NCBI RefSeq assembly: GCF_900156745.1
Contig: NZ_LT707065.1
Span: 1,736,001-1,800,000, forward strand
Reading direction: 5' to 3'
From: Achromobacter sp. MFA1 R4
GTDB lineage: Bacteria; Pseudomonadota; Gammaproteobacteria; Burkholderiales; Burkholderiaceae_B
DNA length: 64,000 bases
Below, piece after piece: positions 20,001 through 25,090 of the stretch (its first letter is position 1; every line of letters starts with the position of its first letter). The notes beneath the pieces were generated by a model. The model was not told where the DNA came from, made no database searches, and saw only the letters and a program-made list of their open reading frames with translations. Made by a program: the position numbers and the translations under genes.

Positions 20001-21171
20001 GTACACCTTGCCCGCAGGCCTCTTCACCGACGCCGACGGCGATGCGCTCACCTGGCAGGTCACGGGCCTGCCGGACGGGCTGGTCTTTGACCCGGCGACC
20101 CTGACGATACGCGGCACGGCCACGTCGGCGGGCAGCGTCGCCGTGGTGGTCAGCGCAACCGACGCCTCGGGCGCCCGCGTGTCGCGCATCATCACGCTGA
20201 CGGTGACGGCGGCCGAAACGGCGCCGAATCCGGGCACGGATCCTGGCACAAATCCTGGCACCAGCCCCGGCACGGATCCTGGAACCAGCCCTGGAACCAA
20301 CCCGGACCCCAACGCCAATCCCAACCCCGGCACGCCGGCCGATCCGCCGCCGCCCGACCTCAGCACGCAACGCTTTGCCGTGTTTGCGCGCGATCCATTG
20401 AACGACGGCGAAGACGCGTTGCAGCTATTGCGCCAGCGTCTCGGGCAACCGGCGCCCGCGCCCTCCGAGCCATTCGACGTTCCCGGCCACGACGGCTTGT
20501 CCAAGCCCGCGCCATGGACGTCGTCGGCGCTGCTCGACGCGCTGCTCGCGGACTCGCTGGACCGGCGCGACGCCGACGCGGCGCGCCCGTTCACGCTGGA
20601 TGCGCCTGCCGGCATCAAATCCCCGCTGGTGGTGCTGGCCAGCCCCGACGCGCCCGGCCTGTCCGTCGCGGCCGCGGCGCTCACCGGCCACTGGCGCGCC
20701 GACGCGGCGGGCAATCGCCACGTCTACGCGCTGCCCGCCGGCCTCGTGCGCAGCAGCACGCCCATCGCCTCGATGACCCTGCGCATGGCCGATGGCGCCG
20801 CGCTGCCGCCGGGCGTGCGGCTGGACGCCGCGCGCGGCCTCATCGTCGCGCCGGGCCTGACGCAGGTCCAGACGCTGTCGCTGCAACTGGTGGTGCGCGC
20901 CGCCAGCGGCGAGTCCCGCGCCATCGCCATCACCGTCTCCGGCGACCGCCTGGGCCTGGGACGCGACGACAGCGCCGCGCTCGCCGCGCGCGACGACGCC
21001 CCCGCCGCCGACAAGCCCGCGCTGACCCAGCAACTGCGCCACAGCGCCGCGCAGGACGTGCTGGCGCAGGCGCGGCAGTTCCTCGCGTCCCTGGACGATG
21101 ACGCCGCGCCCGCCGCCTCCGATCCGGCCGCCGCCGCCCGGCAGGCCGCCCCTCTCCATGCAGCAAGCTGA
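11029..21171 (+). CDS. Giant LEPRxLL-type repeat protein, putative surface adhesin (3380 aa)
   Basis: No Sec signal is evident. The basic N-terminus leads to LEPRFLLDAAA (residues 16-26), a motif found at the start of giant exported proteins. Lactonase/YVTN-like beta-propeller blocks with repeated SADGK units lie at about residues 220-540, 887-1240, 1538-1912 and 2380-2735. A cadherin-like module with a (G)NGxGxYxGAS core recurs near 553, 1250, 1927, 2237 and 2757. A second module with an LFDGTT or LFSGVT motif lies near 55-210, 1385-1530 and 2070-2190. Four putative Ig (He_PIG) domains lie at 690-765, 790-870, 2887-2965 and 2980-3060. A PGT-rich linker precedes a ~275-residue C-terminal domain. 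No RTX nonapeptides are present. It sits between tadG and TolC/HlyD genes, so it is probably the substrate of that exporter. Confidence 0.88.
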   Translation: MTSRRIPTLRRQALALEPRFLLDAAAVTTAVDVAAQAAPPTDAAPGVEATPTEATVVINDSSDSFAPVDLFSGVTVQTDTGAADELSQLVVTVDRSGSDQALVIDGKTIALEGGSGTTRTDADGNADGYFYTVAVSGNTTTVTIQLDAFQPEPASVQALIDGMSYQILDKSVDGGKVSVTLKSLTDAGGQSADLSAITATIDIDSRINVAPVLTGDLMQEAEYFGTGSLAGANEVAYSADGKFVYAAGNDSTLSVFSVDAASGLLSKSQEITAPDLGTVNHLVVSADGKSVYTISSNGNLMQWNVEADGALRHAATLSVGQGSTGGLAISDDGAQVYVDASNNFGREARVFSRDAATGALTQIQRLDAVRNASIATAGGYVTVIHSAALSGESHTLKLYARGADGTLSLVDSVPLDQTGQAAVDYAISMSADGKLLFVGQPGAQNISVFTLGADNLLTRAGTVASDNIGSLALNTDGTLLYAATTDGTVSVYAVAANGGLTLIGSAQGQTSGADLALSGDGTSLVVAGNGLSRYTTIQSLTLGQDTVLGDRVNLSDPNYDLLDNGAGNYRGASVSIAASVPGGEFGFEDGNGLSMSNGVISRGGVQIATYAVNGDTLTVRFVGDTPTAVANQVLQQISYGNSGVAAGTFITLTVQANDGALNSDALTITFRSNTGPQIDPGVATDYAPATVTTESAYSAVLPEDLFRDADGDALTWRVAGLPAGLAFDPDTRTISGNTVAAGRHPISITVTDAYGASVTLNLDLVVAQTDNRAPVVSASAPASFGQVTVGASDFSASLRADMFSDLDSRYGDTLTWSIVDTLPAGLVFDAATRTLSGTPGAVGDYVLTVRVTDAGGLTADHTMTLRVVTAAEAANQPPAFDVDGSDLTYTADGRINGYGDYVYSVEVSDDGHTVIVLGNATGGHTVSPTGNSTLSVYTRNPNTGELTLVQRFVQGAANDGIEANGIEIDGLGSAASAVYSADGKHVYLVGQKAGGGSYFLTGFNVAADGTLTPTGQSVALGEVQVKQIAVSQDGRLYAIAGNTLYAYGIGSDGQLASASVYENQPFSTASTLAVDAQGRVFVAGANTLTIYAANPDGSLTQLVARTGDIGNFARSIAVSGDTIYVSTGTTGVLTLRLDPATNTVTKVSATGSQLWGLALSADGKTLYAGGLVGTINVYSIGADGAPTLVKTIAQDASAGSYRAFRFGLSPDGTSMYVGGFYNAGGLGLIGIENVLQGAYAEGQTLQPAAGLSFSDADYDALAAGAGDYNGASITLVREGGANPGDVYGFADGNGLTLVGAEIRLNGVKIADFTDAGGLLTIAFTGQVGTATANAVLQQVTYTHASKDPGAAIRLQVQVRDQYASGVDSIVLDLAVAQVNDAPVVDATPVNATYDPSEAAIGLFDGTTISTVEAGQTIAGLTLVVSPVADGASETLTLDGVAIPLAAGQGVTASGHAYSVTLDNGTATVTITPAAGMTGAQAAALIDGITYANRASAPTMGERSIALTAVRDSGGTDNGGQDTAEPDLVARLVLRDEAPVLVTPIDALDLDELITQLGEDGAFGALDGVLAVSEVEGTLYVLRTTTQTDWDTFQEVELNTLYVLERDADGALRVLQTIENGDVGALAGAAQMRTSADGKSVYVIGSQGVALFSRDAATGELTAQGSFGADVVNDHGMIRDVLSANGMVYATAGENLLVFRQDGDSLTLVSTLADAGDTGLQLDGANALALSADGRLLFVGTSGGGTLASVFALDQTGVPTFIMAAQGKDPAAADQYYYTQSLTVSPDGKTLYVVDFDGNDTRLHTLSVAADGQLTALATALPQGDVRQVVVSPDGSAVFVIGADAIGVYRRGADGVPVLAGEVTGYGDPFGDGISFGDIRSATLSEDGTKLYLAGQFPFWGGLLVLNLQPAAVQYTEGSEPVAILPSATLADPQLDALDNGQGDYQGASITVARADGAHADDRYGFIDGGNLRLDAANGLILLNGAAVATFTQADGVLTLTFTASLSKADAQDVLRRIAYRNASNDPTRDGASIVLRTELHDGDGHRDDLLTRIDLEGVNNPPEIDTTPLDPTFQAEGEPVKLFDGTTVDTVESGDNVARVIVTISPANAQDVLGVGGGRIPLNADSNGPQTLPTGQQYMVTIANGVTTVTLYLNASSDRAAQVIDSLTYANTGSPLDGTRTISLTVQEGNIDNGSTDADKVATVTLAGPASPNTPPTLTGGEDVPYTERADAVLIAPGGVVADAQMDAFNGGAGNYDGSVLTLTLGAGKSAADTLGFQPDNGLTLENGVLKKDGVAIGAVSQADGVLTIRFSSAAGSIPTTADVQNTLRQITYANGSHAPAASVAISVTLADQRGLPSTTMDFSIDITAINDAPVVDADPVLSLGDLTHVQDLTTIPGLETPTASVVSADGTRVYVADGKGAIAVFDRDGDTGSLTYLRTFAAADNLAGVKELVTSADGKSLYALRADGNAIGVFGVAADGTLTHQATITSNYELDGGSLYDLKSIALSEDGQNLYLLNNYGIVYFNRDAQTGALAYVGAVSGDMYAEPFLWQPTDMAVRGDLLFVVTNTSAGSTLIVYRRDDSGALSVLTHIQGGGTDAAGQTVSFSNLQHIAVSADGSTLFVSNSRTSSYDGWTGQTVVQENPQAIDSFRLNAATGALTHLGTLSGDLTVEGIALSDDGKALFVTLADGTLNYYATATLGLIASHSADGGTRIAVSADGAVIVVGNGLDVLNAPPAPPPVYVTDGEPVPLAPTLALSDAEMDAADNYQDASVTFTGLPGDVYGILAGEGYTRDGDVILFNGQPIATLTQADGVATLRFTAQISRVDANALLHRVTYAGADGAPGTRTITVVLNDGEAASAAYAVDVTLALPNQAPEAGTGAYTPDPAIAGRDYSVTLPETLFNDPDGDALQWRVSGLPAGLVFDPDTRTISGTIADTGRFTIVITVTDPQGATASRELVLEAVEPPNTAPVDSGIPLAPDAARVGEPYAYTLPAGLFTDADGDALTWQVTGLPDGLVFDPATLTIRGTATSAGSVAVVVSATDASGARVSRIITLTVTAAETAPNPGTDPGTNPGTSPGTDPGTSPGTNPDPNANPNPGTPADPPPPDLSTQRFAVFARDPLNDGEDALQLLRQRLGQPAPAPSEPFDVPGHDGLSKPAPWTSSALLDALLADSLDRRDADAARPFTLDAPAGIKSPLVVLASPDAPGLSVAAAALTGHWRADAAGNRHVYALPAGLVRSSTPIASMTLRMADGAALPPGVRLDAARGLIVAPGLTQVQTLSLQLVVRAASGESRAIAITVSGDRLGLGRDDSAALAARDDAPAADKPALTQQLRHSAAQDVLAQARQFLASLDDDAAPAASDPAAAARQAAPLHAAS
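20227..20298 (+). repeat. Six 12-bp tandem repeats encoding a Pro-Gly-Thr linker
   Basis: Six consecutive 12-bp units encode NPGT, DPGT, NPGT, SPGT, DPGT and SPGT. The underlying DNA repeats are imperfect (for example GATCCTGGCACA and GATCCTGGAACC). They lie just after the last Ig-like domain of the giant protein and form a flexible linker before its C-terminal domain. Such in-frame repeats may vary in copy number between strains. Confidence 0.9.
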
Positions 21172-21208
21172 TTCAGACATGACTCCTTTCTTTGATTCCG
21201 AAACGCCC

Positions 21209-22912
21209 ATGACACACCGCGCCCGCCGCTTCGCCCTGACGGTGCTCGCCACCGCCGTTCTCGCCGGCTGCGCCGTGACGCCGCCCGAAACACTGAGCAC
21301 GCAGGACCTGCTCCAGCTCGACCAGTCCGACCGCGGCGCCATGTTCGCCCGCCAGGAGCCGGTGACGGGTCCCATCACGCTGGACGAAGCCATCGCCCGC
21401 GCCGTCAAGTACAACCTCGAGCAGCGGCTGGCCCTGATGGAGCGCGCGCTGGAAGACGACCTGGTGGACGTGCAGAAGCAGGGCATGCTGCCCAAGCTGA
21501 CCGCCCGCGCGGGCATGCGCGCGCGCAACAACGATTACGGTTCGTCCAGCGAATCGCTGGCCACGGGCCAGCAGTCGCTCGTGCCCTCGACCAGCCAGGA
21601 GCGCGACACGCACACGGCCGACCTGCAACTGACCTGGAACGTGCTGGATTTCGGCCTGAGCTACTTCGGCGCCAAAGCGCAAGGCAACAAGGCGCTGGCC
21701 GCGGAAGAGCGGCGCCGCCGCGTGGTGGCCGACATCATCCGCCAGACGCGCACGGCCTACTGGAACGCCGTCACCGCCGAGCGCCTGAAGGACCGCGTGG
21801 CCTCCACCCTGGCCGAAGCCCGCCAGACGCTGGAATACGCGCGCCAGACCGAGCAGAAGCGGCTGGTGGCGCCCATCCTGGCGCTGCGCTATCAGCGCGA
21901 CCTGCTGAACATGGTGCGCCAGACCGAAGCGCTGGACAACGAACTGGCGCAGGCCAAGGCCCGGCTCGCCACGCTGATGAACCTGCCGCCCTCGGCCGAC
22001 TTCCAGCTGGCCGCGCCCGACGCGGCCACGCTCGCGCCGCCCGCCCTGGCCTACGAACTGCAGGACCTGGAGGCCCTGGCCATGGTCCGCCGTCCGGAAC
22101 TGCGCGAAGAAAGCTACCTCGCGCGCAACGCCGTGCTGGAAACGCGCATGTCGCTGCTGCGCCTGTTGCCCAACGCCTCGCTTTTCGGCGGGCTGAACTA
22201 CGACAGCAACAAATACCTCGTCAACAACAACTGGGCCGACGCCGGCATGCAGGTCAGCTGGAACCTCCTGAACGTGCTGTCGTGGTCGTCGATCAGCCGC
22301 GCCGGCGAATCGCGCGAAAAGGTGGCTGAACTGCGGCGCCAGGCGCTGCGCATGACGGTGCTCAGCCAGGTCCACATCGCCTGGCTGGAACGCCAGCGTG
22401 CCGAGACTGCCTTTCGCCGCGCCAGCGAGCTGAGCCGCCTGCAGGATGCGATCCAGGTGCAGACCGAAAACGCGGCGCGCAGCAGCGCGGAAACGCACCT
22501 GGAAGTCGTGCGCGCCAAGGTCGAAACCCTGCTCGCCACGCGGGCGCGCGACCTGAGCTACGCGGAGCTGGTCAATGCGCAGAACACGATCTACCAGGCG
22601 GCCGGCATCGACCCCTTGCCCGATCGCATCGCCGACGAGAGCCTGGCCAGCCTGGCGCGCGACATCGCCGACACCAACCGGCAGATCGAGAGCGGCCACG
22701 TCGACATCCCGCGCCTGGTTCCGCCGCCGCAGGCTGGCGCGCCGGAAGGGCTGGCCGTCGCCACCCCCGTGGCCGACGCGGCCGCGCCCGTCATCGAACC
22801 GGCCGTCCCGGCCGCGCTGCGCACGGTCACCGGCAATCTGTGGAGCAGCCTGGGCTCGGTCGCCGCCGTCGGCCCGGCGGACGCCTCGGCACTGCCGGCG
22901 GGCGCGCGCTGA
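21209..22912 (+). CDS. TolC-family outer-membrane efflux lipoprotein
   Basis: This 567-residue protein starts at ATG 21209. An in-frame ATG at 21179 is possible, but 21209 gives the cleaner lipoprotein signal (MTHRARRFALTVLATAVLAGC, lipobox LAGC). The body shows the duplicated TolC coiled-coil pattern: LDEAIARAVKYNLEQRLALM in the first half and the RRPELREESYLARNAVLETR and LRLLPNASLFGG segments at the start of the second half. A Pro/Ala-rich tail follows. TolC proteins form trimeric outer-membrane ducts for type I secretion and efflux. It lies directly between the giant protein and three HlyD-type genes, so it is the likely exit channel. Confidence 0.9.
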   Translation: MTHRARRFALTVLATAVLAGCAVTPPETLSTQDLLQLDQSDRGAMFARQEPVTGPITLDEAIARAVKYNLEQRLALMERALEDDLVDVQKQGMLPKLTARAGMRARNNDYGSSSESLATGQQSLVPSTSQERDTHTADLQLTWNVLDFGLSYFGAKAQGNKALAAEERRRRVVADIIRQTRTAYWNAVTAERLKDRVASTLAEARQTLEYARQTEQKRLVAPILALRYQRDLLNMVRQTEALDNELAQAKARLATLMNLPPSADFQLAAPDAATLAPPALAYELQDLEALAMVRRPELREESYLARNAVLETRMSLLRLLPNASLFGGLNYDSNKYLVNNNWADAGMQVSWNLLNVLSWSSISRAGESREKVAELRRQALRMTVLSQVHIAWLERQRAETAFRRASELSRLQDAIQVQTENAARSSAETHLEVVRAKVETLLATRARDLSYAELVNAQNTIYQAAGIDPLPDRIADESLASLARDIADTNRQIESGHVDIPRLVPPPQAGAPEGLAVATPVADAAAPVIEPAVPAALRTVTGNLWSSLGSVAAVGPADASALPAGAR

Positions 22913-22913
22913 T

Positions 22914-23726
22914 ATGCGGAACGTGATCCGCTCCGCCACGCGCGCGGGCCTGCTGCTGGCGGTCTGCCTGGCCGTACCCGCGGCCGGCCATGCGCAGACG
23001 TCCACGCCGCAGGCGCCCGTCGCCGCCATTGCCGCTCCCGCCCCCGACAGCGCCCGCGCGCAACTGGTGGCCGCGCGCCGCGCCGTCATCTCCAGCAGCC
23101 TGTCCGGCAAGATCGACGCGCTGCCGTTTCGCGAGGGCGACCGCTTCAAGCAGGGCGATGTGCTGGTCGCCTACGACTGCGCCTTGAACCGCGCCCGCCT
23201 GGAACGCGCCGTGCTGGCCGAGTCGGCCGCGCGCAAAAAGCAGGCCGTCGCCGAACAGCTCGAAGCGCTGCGCTCCATCAGCCGTTCCGACGTCGAACAG
23301 GCGCGCGCGGCCGTGGCCGTCGCGCGCGCGGAAAGCAGCGCCGAACGCGTCCTCGTGGACCGCTGCGCCATCAACGCGCCGTTCGCGGGCCGGGTCGGCG
23401 AAACCTACGCGCGCGCCGCCGAAAGCGTGGCCGAGGGCGAGAAGCTCCTCAGCATCTACGACGACTCGGCCTTCGAGCTGGAAGCGATCGTGCCGTCGCG
23501 CTGGCTGGCCTGGCTCAAGCCCGGCTCGGCGCTGCGCATCACGGTCGACGAGACGGGACGCACCTACGAGGCCGCGGTGTCGCACATCGCGGGCGCGGTG
23601 GACCCGGTCAGCCAGTCGGTCAAGATCATCGGACGCCTCGCGGATGCGCAGGACACCGCCGCGCAACTGCTGCCGGGCATGAGCGGCAGCGTCCGCGTGG
23701 ACCTTCCCGCCACGGGCGCGCCGTGA
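22914..23726 (+). CDS. Periplasmic HlyD/RND-type adaptor subunit
   Basis: This 270-residue protein starts at ATG 22914, one base after the TolC stop. A signal peptide (MRNVIRSATRAGLLLAVCLA to GHAQ) is followed by a lipoyl-like half (ISSSLSGKIDALPFREGDRF), a coiled-coil hairpin (about residues 95-145) and the second lipoyl half (INAPFAGRVGETYARAAESV). A beta-barrel and a C-terminal membrane-proximal segment ending LLPGMSGSVRVDLP complete it. No TM anchor is visible apart from the signal, so it is probably free in the periplasm. It overlaps the next gene by 4 bp (GTGA). Confidence 0.88.
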   Translation: MRNVIRSATRAGLLLAVCLAVPAAGHAQTSTPQAPVAAIAAPAPDSARAQLVAARRAVISSSLSGKIDALPFREGDRFKQGDVLVAYDCALNRARLERAVLAESAARKKQAVAEQLEALRSISRSDVEQARAAVAVARAESSAERVLVDRCAINAPFAGRVGETYARAAESVAEGEKLLSIYDDSAFELEAIVPSRWLAWLKPGSALRITVDETGRTYEAAVSHIAGAVDPVSQSVKIIGRLADAQDTAAQLLPGMSGSVRVDLPATGAP

Positions 23727-25090
23727 CAGACGCCGTTTCTAAAGAACAGCGGCTGGCCGCGCTGCTCCAGTTGGAAAAGCGCGCGCGCGCATGCGCGGAC
23801 ACGGAGGGGCTGGGCTTCCTGATGGTCAACGACACGCATGCGCTGGCGCCGTACCGGCAGGCGGCACTGTGGCTGCCGGGCGCCGGCGCGGACGGCCGAA
23901 TCGCCGCGCTGTCGGGCCTGGCCGTGCCGGACGCGAACGCGCCCTACACGGCGTGGCTGGCCGGCCTGCTGTCGCGCCGCGCGGACGATGGCACGAGCGG
24001 GGGCTTTTCCGCCAGTCCTGATGAACAGACGATGTGGGCAGAGCATCTGCCGGGCCATGGCCTGCTGCTGCGCTTGCCGCTGGATGCGGCGGACGGCGCG
24101 CGCCCCCGCGACGCCCTGCTGGCCTTGTGGCGCGACGCCCCGTGGACGGGCGCCGAGACCGCGATGCTGGGCCTGCTGGCCGACGCCTATGCCCACGCCT
24201 GGCGCGCCCTCGCGCCCGCGCGGGCGCCGCGCGGCGCGGCCGCCTGGTGGTCCCGCCTGCGCCATGGCAGACGCCGCACGCGCATCTGGCTGGCGCTGGG
24301 CCTGGCCGCCGTCGCGCTCCTGTTCGTGCCGGTCCGCCAATCGGTGCTGGCGCCCGCCGAAATCGTGGCGCGCGCGCCGATGGCCGTGCGCGCGCCGCTG
24401 CAGGGCGTGGTCGACCAAATCGCCGTCACGCCCAATCAGGCCGTGGAGAAAGGCCAGTTGCTGGCCGCGCTGGACGTGCGCGACCTCGAAGGGCGGCTGG
24501 AAAGCGCGCGCCAGGCGCTTGCCGTCGCCGAAGCCGAACTGCGGCAGAACCAGCAGCAGGCGCTGGTCGACGACCGCAGCAAGGCCACGCTGGCGCTGGC
24601 GCAGGGCAAGCGCGCGCAGGCCGCGAGCGACATGGACTTCTACGCCCGGGCCGTGGCGCGCGCCCAGTTGCGCGCCGAACGCGCCGGCATCGTGCTGTTC
24701 GACGACCCGGCCGACTGGATCGGCAAGCCCGTCGCGCTGGGCGAGCGCATCATGATGGTCGCCGACCCGGCCGACGTCGAACTGGACATCCACTTGCCGG
24801 TCGGCGACGCCATCGCGCTGCCGGACCAGGCCCCGGTCCGCCTCTTTCTGAACACCGCGCCGGCCGATCCCTTGCCCGCCACGCTGCTGCGCGTGGGCTA
24901 TCGCGCCGCCCCCACCGCCGACGGCACCATGGCCTATCGCGTCCGTGCGCGCCTGGACGACGACGCGCTGGCCGCGCAGCCCCGCGTCGGTCTCAAGGGC
25001 ACCGCCAAGCTGTACGGCGAGCGCACGCCGCTGGCCGGCTACCTGCTGCGCAAACCGCTGGCAACGCTGCGCGTATGGCTGGGCATGTGA
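23723..25090 (+). CDS. HlyD-type membrane adaptor with cytosolic GAF-like N-terminus
   Basis: This 455-residue protein has a GTG start in a GTGA overlap. The first ~185 residues are predicted cytosolic and resemble a GAF fold (ADTEGLGFLMVNDTHALAPY, then RQAALWLPGAG); this is a weak pattern match. A basic stretch (RHGRRRTR) and one TM (LALGLAAVALLFVPV) follow. After that comes a periplasmic HlyD region with lipoyl halves (APLQGVVDQIAVTPNQAVEK, RAERAGIVLFDDPADWIGKP), a coiled coil and a beta-barrel. HlyD adaptors usually have only a short cytosolic tail, so the large N-terminal domain is unusual and could sense or recruit substrate. Confidence 0.85.
   Translation: MTDAVSKEQRLAALLQLEKRARACADTEGLGFLMVNDTHALAPYRQAALWLPGAGADGRIAALSGLAVPDANAPYTAWLAGLLSRRADDGTSGGFSASPDEQTMWAEHLPGHGLLLRLPLDAADGARPRDALLALWRDAPWTGAETAMLGLLADAYAHAWRALAPARAPRGAAAWWSRLRHGRRRTRIWLALGLAAVALLFVPVRQSVLAPAEIVARAPMAVRAPLQGVVDQIAVTPNQAVEKGQLLAALDVRDLEGRLESARQALAVAEAELRQNQQQALVDDRSKATLALAQGKRAQAASDMDFYARAVARAQLRAERAGIVLFDDPADWIGKPVALGERIMMVADPADVELDIHLPVGDAIALPDQAPVRLFLNTAPADPLPATLLRVGYRAAPTADGTMAYRVRARLDDDALAAQPRVGLKGTAKLYGERTPLAGYLLRKPLATLRVWLGM

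Noticed and set aside
20227..20298. Regular 12-bp repeats considered as a CRISPR-like array
   Set aside because: The units are contiguous without spacers and encode an in-frame PGT linker.
24034..25086. Upstream in-frame extension of the M50-HlyD gene
   Set aside because: It would overlap the membrane HlyD gene almost entirely; GTG 25087 or ATG 25075 is the natural start.
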